A stretch of DNA of 42,931 nt from an uncultured Oscillospiraceae bacterium (GTDB taxonomy: Bacteria; Bacillota; Clostridia; Oscillospirales; Oscillospiraceae). Below, piece after piece: positions 26,129 through 33,050 of the stretch (position 1 is its first letter; each line of letters begins with the position of its first letter). The DNA lies in the NCBI GenBank assembly GCA_910588455.1, contig CAJUPG010000006.1:1-42931 (forward strand), in the 5' to 3' direction. The notes under the pieces are model-generated. The model was given only the letters and a program-made list of their open reading frames with translations, had not been told where the DNA came from and made no database searches. The translations under genes and the position numbers were made by a program.

Positions 26129-26737
26129 TTGGCAATCTATGGGTATGTCCGGGTCAGTGCGAGGGATCAAAAGGAGGACAGGCAGCTGATCGCCATACGG
26201 GAGCTGTCCATCCCAGAGCAGAACATCTTCATCGACCGGCAGTCGGGACGGGACTTTAACCGCCCCCAGTATCGGGCGTTGGTGGGGCGGCTGGAGCGCA
26301 GCGATTTGCTGTACATCAAGAGCATCGACCGGCTGGGACGAAATTACTGGGAGATCCAACAGCAGTGGCGGGTGCTGACCAAGGAGATTGGCGCGGACAT
26401 CTGCGTCATTGATATGCCGCTTCTGGATACCCGGAGCGGAAAAGATCTGTTGGGGAGCTTTATTGCGGACCTGGTGCTGCAAATTTTATCCTTTGTGGCC
26501 CAGAATGAGCGGGAAAACATCCGGCTGCGGCAGGCGGAGGGCATTGCCGCAGCCAAGGGGCGCGGGGTACGGTTTGGCCGTCCCCCACGTCCGCTGCCAG
26601 GAAATTTTCATGCGGTTCACCGGGACTGGCGGGAGAAAAAACTGAGCCTGCGGCAGGCGGCTCAGGCCTGTGGAATGCCCGCGGGCACCTTTTATACCAA
26701 GGCCAGAAAATATGAGGCGGGCCATGGAGAACAGTAG
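26129..26737 (+). CDS. Small serine recombinase, invertase/resolvase family
   Basis: 202 residues; start TTG at 26129 behind a perfect AAAGGAGG. The catalytic domain opens YGYVRVSARDQ with nucleophile Ser10 and holds the SIDRLGRNY motif with the conserved arginines; the E helix (SFVAQNERENIRLRQAEGI) leads into a C-terminal helix-turn-helix (KKLSLRQAAQACGMPAGTFY). The size and layout are those of Hin/Gin/Pin-type invertases and Tn3-type resolvases, not of the large integrases at the window's left end. No transposase or other mobile gene adjoins it. Two candidate crossover sites lie immediately downstream (first at 26740), flanking a promoter, which suggests a dedicated DNA invertase for the hydrolase-permease operon. 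Confidence 0.93.
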   Translation: MAIYGYVRVSARDQKEDRQLIAIRELSIPEQNIFIDRQSGRDFNRPQYRALVGRLERSDLLYIKSIDRLGRNYWEIQQQWRVLTKEIGADICVIDMPLLDTRSGKDLLGSFIADLVLQILSFVAQNERENIRLRQAEGIAAAKGRGVRFGRPPRPLPGNFHAVHRDWREKKLSLRQAAQACGMPAGTFYTKARKYEAGHGEQ

Positions 26738-26773
26738 GGATTTGCAAAAGTGTACTTTTGCAAATCCCTTTTT
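26736..26773 (+). terminator. Terminator of the recombinase gene, overlapping site 1
   Basis: AGGGATTTGCAAAAG and CTTTTGCAAATCCCT form a 15-bp stem with loop TGTA, followed by TTTTG. It begins within the recombinase stop codon. The same palindrome contains the left candidate crossover site, so the terminator reading could instead be a by-product of the site's dyad symmetry, or both. Confidence 0.65.
26740..26765. repeat. Candidate recombinase crossover site 1 (left)
   Basis: A 26-bp site: half-site ATTTGCAAAAGT, core GT (26752-26753), then the exact reverse complement of the same half-site. 12-bp arms around a non-palindromic 2-bp core are the architecture of Hin/Gin sites. The core of the partner site at 26866-26891 is AC, so the two sites are oppositely oriented. 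Confidence 0.7.
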
Positions 26774-26877
26774 GTATTCTCATTTTAGCACAGGATATAT
26801 CGCTTTGCAATAGTTTTTTCTTTATTTTCTGAATTTTTTGTAGGTTTTATACATTTTAAAAAATCATTTTTAAAAGT
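26754..26877. other. Candidate invertible DNA segment (124 bp), now in OFF orientation
   Basis: The segment lies between the two inverted sites and holds a good promoter on the minus strand. Inversion about its centre would place the -35 at about 26821-26826 and the -10 at about 26844-26849 on the plus strand, pointing at the hydrolase-permease operon 190 bp away. No gene fits inside; it is AT-rich like other promoter DNA. That it inverts is an inference. Confidence 0.6.
26782..26810 (-). promoter_or_regulatory. Promoter inside the candidate invertible segment
   Basis: On the minus strand TTGCAA (26810-26805), a 17-bp spacer and TAAAAT (26787-26782). As read here it fires leftwards, antisense to the recombinase gene's 3' end, where there is no gene for it to serve. 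Confidence 0.65.
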
Positions 26878-26891
26878 ACACTTTTTCGAAT
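26866..26891. repeat. Candidate recombinase crossover site 2 (right)
   Basis: A 26-bp site: ATTTTTAAAAGT, core AC (26878-26879), then ACTTTTTCGAAT, whose reverse complement is ATTCGAAAAAGT. Both half-sites share ATTnnnAAAAGT with both half-sites of site 1, and the central 14 bp are the exact reverse complement of the central 14 bp of site 1. Confidence 0.7.
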
Positions 26892-26910
26892 TTTCTTTTT
26901 GTGCGGGATG

Positions 26911-26969
26911 CGGCTCTTCCCGGCGCGGCGTAATCTCTACCAACCTTCGTTACGCCGCGCCGGGAGCCG
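26911..26969 (+). promoter_or_regulatory. Strong hairpin in the hydrolase operon leader
   Basis: CGGCTC, then a 3-base bulge, then CCGGCGCGGCGTAA (26911-26933) pairs with the 20 bases at 26950-26969 across a 16-base loop. It is followed by no U-run. It lies in the 5' leader of the hydrolase-permease transcript (ATG at 27048). I cannot match it to a known riboswitch; it may be a regulatory or stabilising structure. The rest of the leader to 27047 holds only the ribosome site. Confidence 0.55.
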
Positions 26970-27047
26970 ACTTCCACATCCGTCAGCCTGTGCGCTTCGC
27001 CGCGTCCGGCGGGGAGGCGTGAAGAGAAAAAGGGGGAACCGTAAAAC

Positions 27048-27758
27048 ATGAAGGTGAAGGAAAAATATTTGAGCTTTTACTACGCAAAGCAGCCGGAGGT
27101 GGCCGACCCGGTTATCGACCCGAAAAAAACGGCGCTGCTCCTGGTGGATCTGCAAAAGGAGTTTGTCTCCCGGGAGATCGGGGACGCGGAGAAGCTGAAG
27201 GCCGCAGGGGACTGGGAGAGATGGCTTCCCTTCTACGACCGGCTGGAGCAGGTGGTGGTGCCCAATAACAAAAGGCTGCTGGACGTGTTCCGGGCCAACG
27301 GCATGACCGTCTCCTACGGGCGGATTGCCTGCCTGCGGGAGGACGGGGAGGACCGCTCCCCGGTGCAGAAGTCGGAGGGATGGAACGGAATGCTGGTCCA
27401 TATCGACAGCGAAGGGGCGCAGATTGTGGACGAGCTGAAGCCCATGAAAAACGAGATTGTGGTCAACAAGACCACCGACAGCGTCACCACAGGGACCAAT
27501 TACCTCCAGCTGCTGCAGTTTATGGGCATTGAGACCGTCGTGGTGACCGGCATCGTCACCGACCAGTGCGTGGCCAGCACAGTGCGGGGTCTGGCGGACG
27601 CGGGCTTGAAGGTGATCTGTGTGGAGGACGCCTGCGCCGCCGCCTGCATGGAGCTGCACGAGGCGGAGCTGAAAATCATGAGCGTGATCTACTGTGACGT
27701 ATTGACCACGGAGGAGACGGTGGCCCTGATCCAGCAGAGCATCGGCCGCGCCGAATAG
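27048..27758 (+). CDS. Isochorismatase-family cysteine hydrolase, substrate unknown
   Basis: 236 residues; ATG with AAGGGGGAA upstream. The isochorismatase-like fold shows the Asp-Lys-Cys triad: Asp34 in LLLVDLQKEF, Lys141 in IVVNKTTDS, Cys174 in GIVTDQCVASTVRGL, with the cis-peptide region just before the cysteine. Family members hydrolyse amides and carbamoyl compounds (nicotinamide, N-carbamoylsarcosine, ureidoacrylate, biuret). The N-terminal 24 residues extend beyond the minimal domain. An APC-family permease starts 20 bp downstream, so the enzyme probably acts on an imported amino-acid-like or amide compound. The upstream promoter seems to lie on a DNA segment able to invert. Confidence 0.9.
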   Translation: MKVKEKYLSFYYAKQPEVADPVIDPKKTALLLVDLQKEFVSREIGDAEKLKAAGDWERWLPFYDRLEQVVVPNNKRLLDVFRANGMTVSYGRIACLREDGEDRSPVQKSEGWNGMLVHIDSEGAQIVDELKPMKNEIVVNKTTDSVTTGTNYLQLLQFMGIETVVVTGIVTDQCVASTVRGLADAGLKVICVEDACAAACMELHEAELKIMSVIYCDVLTTEETVALIQQSIGRAE

Positions 27759-27777
27759 AAAAAGGGAGGGTCTTTTT

Positions 27778-29136
27778 ATGGGAGACACCAATTTAAAAAA
27801 ATCACTCAGCCTGCCCAGCATGATCGCCATCGCCGCCGGCGGGATGATTGCCGGCTGGATGGTGGAAATCAAGCAGTGGTTTGCCATTGCCGGCGGCGGC
27901 GCGGTGATTTCGTTTCTGCTGTGCGCCCTGATGGTGCTGCCCCTGTGCCTGATCTACTCGGAGATGACCGCCATGCTGCCCTACGCCGGCGGCGAGGTCA
28001 TTTGGGTGACCAACGCCTTTGGGTGGCACAGCGGCTTTGTCACCTTCTGGCTGCTGCTGCTGATGTACATCATGGCGATGCCCACCGTTTCAATGGGCAT
28101 TGCGTCCATGCTGCCCTACCTGCTGCCGGTGACCTCCGGCCAGCTGAAGGTTCTGGCCGCCGTGATTTTGATCCTGTGGTACTTCCTGACCAATTTCGAG
28201 CTGAAAACCCTGGCGAAGCTGCAAAACGTCTTTTTCTGGGGGACGCTGATTGTCTCCGTGACGGCGGACGTCATCTTTATCTTCAGCGGGAAATGGAGCT
28301 TCAGCAACATTGACTGGTTCCCCTTCGGGTTTTCGGGCTGCGCCGCCGGCGTGGGGCTGCTGATTATGAAGTTTATCGGCTTTGACCTGATTCCCCAGAT
28401 GGCGGAGGAGAGCAACTTCCCCCAAAAAGACCTGTGGAAGGCCTTTGTCGGCTCCCTGGGCTTCACAATGCTGGTGTACGCCCTGGCGGTCATCGGCGTA
28501 GGCGGCGTGGTATCCATGGAGTGGGTGGCGGAGACGGATATAGTGGACCCCCGGGTGGCCGACGTGGTCGGGATGCACTGGCTGGGCGTCGCCATAGTCG
28601 TCATGGGTATGCTCACCTGCATCACGACTCTGTCCGCCTTCTGGCTCAGCGCGGCCCGGACCCTGTACGGCGCCGGCCAGCAGCATCAGATGACCGCCAG
28701 GCTGGTGAAGCTGAACAAGCACGGCCAGCCCACCCTGGCCAACATTGTGGTGGGCCTGCTGTCCCTGTACTTCATGGTGTTTGCCCCGGAGGACTGGCTG
28801 AACTACGTCTACGCGTTCTACGGCCTGGTGGCCGGCCTGCTCTACCTGCTGGTGGTGCTGTCCTTCATGAAGCTGCGCAAGACCCGGCCCCAGTGGGAGC
28901 GGCCCTACCAGGCGCCGGCGGGGATGGTGCTGACGGTCATTGGCGTTATCTTCTGCCTGTGGGTCATTTGGACCAACGGCAACGCCATGGACGGTGCCTC
29001 CTGGATGATTTTCCTGATCTACCTCGTGGCGGGCGTGCTGGTTTGGGGCTACGCCATGCTCCAGCAGAAGAAAAATCCCAAGGACTGGGCGCCTGTGGTG
29101 ATCAATCCCGATACGGCAAAACCAAAGAAAAATTGA
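27778..29136 (+). CDS. APC-superfamily amino acid/amine permease
   Basis: 452 residues; ATG behind AAAGGGAGGG. About twelve membrane helices start with LPSMIAIAAGGMIAGWMVEI, matching the first broken helix of APC transporters (the GxG-containing unwound segment), and MKFIGFDLIPQMAEESNFPQ corresponds to the family's helix 6 (F-x-GF-x-x-x-xxxAEE) region. It is a cytoplasmic-membrane importer or exchanger for amino acids, amines or related solutes; specificity cannot be read. It forms an operon with the preceding hydrolase, 19 bp apart, and ends at a terminator before the convergent birA. Confidence 0.9.
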   Translation: MGDTNLKKSLSLPSMIAIAAGGMIAGWMVEIKQWFAIAGGGAVISFLLCALMVLPLCLIYSEMTAMLPYAGGEVIWVTNAFGWHSGFVTFWLLLLMYIMAMPTVSMGIASMLPYLLPVTSGQLKVLAAVILILWYFLTNFELKTLAKLQNVFFWGTLIVSVTADVIFIFSGKWSFSNIDWFPFGFSGCAAGVGLLIMKFIGFDLIPQMAEESNFPQKDLWKAFVGSLGFTMLVYALAVIGVGGVVSMEWVAETDIVDPRVADVVGMHWLGVAIVVMGMLTCITTLSAFWLSAARTLYGAGQQHQMTARLVKLNKHGQPTLANIVVGLLSLYFMVFAPEDWLNYVYAFYGLVAGLLYLLVVLSFMKLRKTRPQWERPYQAPAGMVLTVIGVIFCLWVIWTNGNAMDGASWMIFLIYLVAGVLVWGYAMLQQKKNPKDWAPVVINPDTAKPKKN

Positions 29137-29142
29137 CGCGAA

Positions 29143-29177
29143 CAGCCCGGAACCTCCCGGTTCCGGGCTGCTTTTTT
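29143..29177. terminator. Terminator between permease and birA
   Basis: CAGCCCGGAACC (29143-29154), loop TCCC, GGTTCCGGGCTG (29159-29170), then C and six T. It ends the permease operon; the T-run overlaps the stop codon of the convergent birA. Confidence 0.9.
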
Positions 29178-30165
29178 ACACATATCCGTACATCCCCCGT
29201 ACCGAGACCTCCCCGGCCATCAGGGCCTCCCGGCTTCCGTCGGGGAACTCCACCACCAGGCGGAACTGCCCGTCGATCTCAACCGCCTGGGCCTCCCGGC
29301 GCTGGGTGGGGGTAATCAGCTGCACCGGACGGCCGGTGGTCAGGCAGTCCTGCCGGTAGCGGTCCAGGTACGCGGCCTTATTTTCCGGGAAATTCTGGTA
29401 CATCCGGTCCAGGGCCTGGATCACGTGCCGGGCCAGCTCCACCCGGCGCACCGGACGGCCCAGTTCCAGAGACAGGGAGGTGGCCATATCCCGGATTTCC
29501 GGGGCAAAATCCTCCCGGCGCTGGTTTGTGTTGATGCCGATCCCGGTGACCAGATAGTCCAGGGAGTTGGTCTCACTTTCCAGGCCCAGCTCGGTCAAGA
29601 TGCCGCACAGCTTTTTGCCGTTTAATACAATGTCGTTGGTCCACTTGATCTGGGGCCGGACTCCGCAGCAGGCCTCTACCCCGTCGCACACCGCCACCGC
29701 CACCCAGGCGGTGAGATTGGCAACGGTCTCCGGGGCCAGCCTGGGGCGCAGAAGGGCGGACAGATACAGCCCCGTCCCCCTGGGGGACTGAAAGGACCGG
29801 CCCAGCCGCCCCCGGCCCCCGGTCTGCTCCTCCGCCAGCACCACCAGACCGTCCGGCGCCCCGGCCATAGCCTGGCGCTTGGCCTCCGTGTTGGTGGAGT
29901 CGATCTGCTCCAGGCACAGCAGATGGCTGCCGACGGTGCAGCCCGCCAGAGGACCGGACAGCTCCCCTTCCCGCAGGCGGTCCGGGGCCTGCTCCAGCCG
30001 GTACCCCCGGTTGGGAGCGGAGGAGATGGCATAGCCCTCTTGGCGCAGGGCCTCGATGGCCTTCCAGACGGCGGCCCGGCTGACCCCCAATTCCCGGCTC
30101 ATGGCTTCGCCGGACAGATATCCTTCCTGGCCCAGCAGCAGGGATAAAACGCGCTCCCGACTCAT
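29176..30165 (-). CDS. birA: Biotin-protein ligase and biotin-responsive repressor BirA
   Basis: 329 residues. An N-terminal winged helix (about 1-60, SGEAMSRELGVSRAAVWKAI) precedes the ligase domain with biotin- and AMP-binding motifs IDSTNTEA, GRGRLGRSF and IKWTNDIVLNGKK, and a C-terminal SH3-like cap. It makes biotinyl-AMP and transfers biotin to the lysine of biotin-carrier domains, here most obviously Lys625 of the oadA product at 19638-21617. The winged helix marks the bifunctional class that also represses biotin genes; none of those genes is in the window. Its own promoter is TTGCAA-18-TATAAT at 30197-30226. Confidence 0.96.
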   Translation of the reverse strand: MSRERVLSLLLGQEGYLSGEAMSRELGVSRAAVWKAIEALRQEGYAISSAPNRGYRLEQAPDRLREGELSGPLAGCTVGSHLLCLEQIDSTNTEAKRQAMAGAPDGLVVLAEEQTGGRGRLGRSFQSPRGTGLYLSALLRPRLAPETVANLTAWVAVAVCDGVEACCGVRPQIKWTNDIVLNGKKLCGILTELGLESETNSLDYLVTGIGINTNQRREDFAPEIRDMATSLSLELGRPVRRVELARHVIQALDRMYQNFPENKAAYLDRYRQDCLTTGRPVQLITPTQRREAQAVEIDGQFRLVVEFPDGSREALMAGEVSVRGMYGYV

Positions 30166-30196
30166 GGCGGCGCCTCCTCTTTTGTCTATTGGGCTT

Positions 30197-30226
30197 ATTA
30201 TAGCGCAAAGGACGCGGGAATTGCAA
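30197..30226 (-). promoter_or_regulatory. Promoter of birA
   Basis: On the minus strand TTGCAA (30226-30221), 18-bp spacer, TATAAT (30202-30197), some 32 bp before the ATG. No BirA-type operator dyad is evident. Confidence 0.75.
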
Positions 30227-30356
30227 GGGTTGAAAGTTGAGATGTAAGGTACAAAAGGTTGGCTTCACCAGACCACTACATTACATTGATTGGCCACTAC
30301 CGCAACGTCCAAAAACAAGGGTAAAATATTGCCTATATTGATGCTATACTTTCATG

Positions 30357-30399
30357 CTTGACCTTGACCTTGACTTTGATTAACCGCGTTGGCTATAAT
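30357..30399 (+). promoter_or_regulatory. Promoter with CTTGAC iterons, SANT-HNH gene
   Basis: Three perfect CTTGAC copies (30357-30374) and one TTTGAT copy run into TTGACT (30370-30375), an 18-bp spacer and TATAAT (30394-30399). This promoter is near consensus and unusual in having tandem -35-like hexamers. The 125 bp between here and the birA promoter (30230-30356) are AT-rich; I see no gene, hairpin or repeat in them. Confidence 0.65.
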
Positions 30400-30423
30400 G
30401 AATTATAAAAGGGAGGGGTTCCA

Positions 30424-32133
30424 TTGAAAGGCAAAGACTGGACGAAAGAAGAACTTGAAAAGTTGCACGAACACTATGGTAAGATGCCAAATAAAGAATT
30501 GCAGAGAAAATATCTACCTAACAGGACACCGCAATCTATTAAACGGAAGGCATCTGAACTTGGCATTGCATTAGCAAAGAGACTAGAATGGAACAAAGAA
30601 GAGCTTGAAAGGTTACAAGAAAACTATAGTAAAATATCAATAGAAGAATTGCAGAAAACATATCTGCCTGACAGAACAGTAGATGCTATCCTTGGGAAAG
30701 CATCTGACCTTGGCCTCACATCAGAAAAGAGTCCCGACTGGACCGAGGAAGAGATTAAAAAGTTACAAAAATACTATGGCAAAATATCAAATAAGAAATT
30801 GCAAAAAACATACCTGCCCGACAGAACGATAAAGGCTATTATCGGAAGAGCCATGCTCCTTGGTATTGGGACACCAAGGAGTCCCGACTGGACTAAAGAA
30901 GATGATGAAATATTACAAGAACACTATGGCAAAATATCAAATGAAGAATTGCGGGAAAAATATCTGCCTAATAGAACATCACAGGCTATATTGGGAAGAG
31001 CTAGTATTCTTGGCATTACACAAACAAGAAATCTGAACTGGACTGAAGAAGAACTTGAAAAATTACGAAAATATTATAATAAAATTCCAAATGAGGAACT
31101 GCGGGAAAAATATTTACCGAACAGAACTATAAAGGCTATTATTGGGAAAGCAGGGAGTCTTGGGATCAGGTTGTGCAAGAGACCCGTCTGGACTAAAGAA
31201 GATGATGAAATATTAAAAAAATACTATGGTAAGATGTCAAGTGAAGAATTGCAGGAAAAATATCTGTCCAATAGAACGCTAGCGGCTATAAGGATAAGAG
31301 CACGTAACCTTGGCATTGCATCTAAAAGAGATTCGACCGGGGTAAATGAAGAAAAGAAAGCCAATCCAGATTCCGCTAACCGTACATCCGCATTATTATC
31401 TACCACTCACAGTAGCAATCCCTTTTCAGACTGGCTGGCTCAGAATATTGGTTTTTCAGAGAGTTCTATTGATACATACTCTGATGCAGTAGGCGCAATA
31501 TCGAAGGAAATGCATCAAAAAGGCACAATCCAAAAACCGCTTGAAAATATGTCACCGTTTGAACTTGATCTTGCAATCTTTCTTATCGTAAACGATAGAG
31601 ATTTTGCAACAGAAAATACTCGCAGAAAACTGTTGTACAGAAATGCGCTTAAGCAATACCGCTATTTTCTTAATACCATATCCGAAGATTCGGACGATCG
31701 TACTTATATGGAGACAATAGAGAATGACGGACAAATTTCCGAAACTGAGAAAACAGCCATCATTCAATCACGAGTAGGTCAAGGTGCCTTTAGAAAATCT
31801 CTCATTGATAAATATAATGGGCGTTGTATTATAACGGGAATTGACCATCCCGATTTGCTTGTTGCAAGCCACATTAAGCCATGGGCAGCCAGCTCTAATA
31901 AAGAGCGCTTAAGTGTTGACAACGGGCTTCTCCTTAGCGCTACCTATGATAGACTTTTTGACCGTGGTCTCATTACATTTGATAGATATGGCAAGATTAT
32001 TTTATCTTCTCAGATTGGGGCTGAAAATATTAAGCGGCTTGGACTATCCCAAGGGATGAAGTTTAACCTTCAAATAAACAAAAGTATGAATGAGTACCTT
32101 TCCTATCACCGAGATATGCTATTTGTAGAATAG
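30424..32133 (+). CDS. Six-repeat SANT/Myb-like DNA-binding array fused to HNH nuclease
   Basis: 569 residues, start TTG at 30424 behind GGGAGGGG. Residues 6-305 are six tandem repeats of exactly 50 residues, each WTxEExxxLxxYYGKxSNEEL-like, then YLPNRT and an A-I-x-x-x-A-x-x-LGI helix. The layout of a tryptophan, a leucine-rich helix and a short basic third helix is that of three-helix SANT/Myb or GcrA-type DNA-binding units. A middle region (about 330-440, SDWLAQNIGFSESSIDTYSD) is unassigned. The C-terminus is an HNH_2-like nuclease (about 445-525) with VASHIKPW (His483), SVDNGLLL (Asn500) and DRLFDRGLITF. The gene is far more AT-rich than its neighbours, a sign of transfer. Likely a DNA-cutting defence or selfish protein; the target is unknown. 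No methyltransferase or immunity partner adjoins it. Confidence 0.8.
   Translation: MKGKDWTKEELEKLHEHYGKMPNKELQRKYLPNRTPQSIKRKASELGIALAKRLEWNKEELERLQENYSKISIEELQKTYLPDRTVDAILGKASDLGLTSEKSPDWTEEEIKKLQKYYGKISNKKLQKTYLPDRTIKAIIGRAMLLGIGTPRSPDWTKEDDEILQEHYGKISNEELREKYLPNRTSQAILGRASILGITQTRNLNWTEEELEKLRKYYNKIPNEELREKYLPNRTIKAIIGKAGSLGIRLCKRPVWTKEDDEILKKYYGKMSSEELQEKYLSNRTLAAIRIRARNLGIASKRDSTGVNEEKKANPDSANRTSALLSTTHSSNPFSDWLAQNIGFSESSIDTYSDAVGAISKEMHQKGTIQKPLENMSPFELDLAIFLIVNDRDFATENTRRKLLYRNALKQYRYFLNTISEDSDDRTYMETIENDGQISETEKTAIIQSRVGQGAFRKSLIDKYNGRCIITGIDHPDLLVASHIKPWAASSNKERLSVDNGLLLSATYDRLFDRGLITFDRYGKIILSSQIGAENIKRLGLSQGMKFNLQINKSMNEYLSYHRDMLFVE
30439..31338 (+). repeat. Six 150-bp coding repeats (50-residue units)
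   Basis: The units start at Trp6, Trp56, Trp106, Trp156, Trp206 and Trp256, all exactly 50 residues with no length drift. The variable positions cluster just after the conserved NRT/DRT, the start of the likely recognition helix (PQSIK, VDAIL, IKAII, SQAIL, IKAII, LAAIR), whereas the leucine-rich first helix and YLPNRT are conserved. Confidence 0.85.
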
Positions 32134-32205
32134 ATTACAGGCATCTAACCGTCCCACTATTTATTTACCGGGAGATTTCATCAAATGTTCTCTTGATACC
32201 GAATT

Positions 32206-32269
32206 GTAACTATTTTTTACCAAGTCGTAACACATTGGAGAAGAAGGTTACAAATATTTTTGCTATACT
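32206..32269 (+). promoter_or_regulatory. Promoter and GTAAC motifs before the secreted protein
   Basis: An extended -10, TGCTATACT (32261-32269), without a good -35, is preceded by GTAAC at 32206-32210 and 32227-32231 and inverted GTTAC at 32247-32251. Such spaced copies could be an activator or repressor site. The rest of 32134-32301 shows nothing else. Confidence 0.4.
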
Positions 32270-32301
32270 GAATACAACAAAAAGGAAAGGGGGGACCTGC
32301 T

Positions 32302-32910
32302 ATGAAAAAGCGGCTCCTGAGCATTTGTTTGACGGTACTGTTGGTGTTATCCCTGGCCAACGCGGCGATGGCCGCCTCGCAGACGGAGAATTCGTTCATT
32401 CCCGGGCACGTCCCCGCCGAGACAGATGCCCTCCAGTCGGTTACCCCGCCCATCCACGCGCTGGTGCTGTGTATGGCGGAAAACGATCTGGAGTACAGCA
32501 AGAGCGATCTGTTTACCTGGAAGTGCCTGTACTATATGCTCAGCCTGTATGGCCAGATGGACACCCGGGCCGAGCTGACGGATGATACGCTGATTCTTCC
32601 CGCTGAGACGGCGGCTGATTACGCCTGCGCCCTGTTCCCCAATTTCCAGGGTCTGCCCAAGGTTCCCACCGCCCTGGCCGGTCATGTGGCCTACGACGGC
32701 CAAAGGGATGAGTACCGTCTGGCCCGGGGAGACGAAGGGCTGGCGGAGACTGTGCTCACCGGCAGCCGGAGTCTGGGCGGAGGCCGCCTTTTGGTGGAAG
32801 GCAAGCTGACGGACGTTGCTGACGGCAGCACCCTGGTGCGCTTTGAGGCCACCCTCATGCCGAACGACGGGATGTTTGGATATGCCGTGGCGGATCTGAA
32901 GCTGCTGTGA
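32302..32910 (+). CDS. Secreted protein of unknown function
   Basis: 202 residues. A clean signal peptide (MKKRLLSICL, then a leucine/valine core; cut likely after AMA24) is followed by an exported domain of about 175 residues that I do not recognise. It contains CMAENDLEYSKSDLFTWKCL, an alpha-helical stretch around YYMLSLYG and a C-terminal beta-rich part (GGGRLLVEGKLTDVADGSTLVRF). There is no SLH, lipobox or sortase signal, so it is probably released. It has its own promoter and terminator and is GC-rich like the rest of the chromosome, unlike the nuclease gene just upstream. Codon use looks native. Confidence 0.75.
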   Translation: MKKRLLSICLTVLLVLSLANAAMAASQTENSFIPGHVPAETDALQSVTPPIHALVLCMAENDLEYSKSDLFTWKCLYYMLSLYGQMDTRAELTDDTLILPAETAADYACALFPNFQGLPKVPTALAGHVAYDGQRDEYRLARGDEGLAETVLTGSRSLGGGRLLVEGKLTDVADGSTLVRFEATLMPNDGMFGYAVADLKLL

Positions 32911-32921
32911 CAAGAGAGGAC

Positions 32922-32966
32922 AAACGCGTCTTTGCAGGGGGAACTCTGTGAAGGCGCGTTTCTTTT
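32922..32966 (+). terminator. Terminator of the secreted-protein gene
   Basis: AAACGCG (32922-32928) and CGCGTTT (32955-32961) close a longer, imperfect stem (CTTTGCAG against CTGTGAAG inside), followed by CTTTTT. Confidence 0.7.
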
Positions 32967-33050
32967 TACAGAAGAAAAAGCCGGCCCGCATGGAAGCTTC
33001 TCCCGGCGCATACAGTAAACAAAGCCAACAAAAAGGGGAGGGGACAGGCC

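Noticed and set aside
26825..26853. A plus-strand promoter (TATACA at 26848-26853) that would express the hydrolase operon in the present orientation
   Set aside because: The only -35 at suitable spacing is TTTTCT, a poor match; the minus-strand TTGCAA-17-TAAAAT is much better. Weak basal expression cannot be excluded.
26893..27047. A known riboswitch in the hydrolase leader
   Set aside because: I compared it by eye with guanidine-I, TPP and preQ1 motifs and found no match; only a strong hairpin is supported.
30230..32290. A transposon or attachment site bounding the SANT-HNH island
   Set aside because: I found no matching terminal direct or inverted repeats and no recombinase or transposase within.
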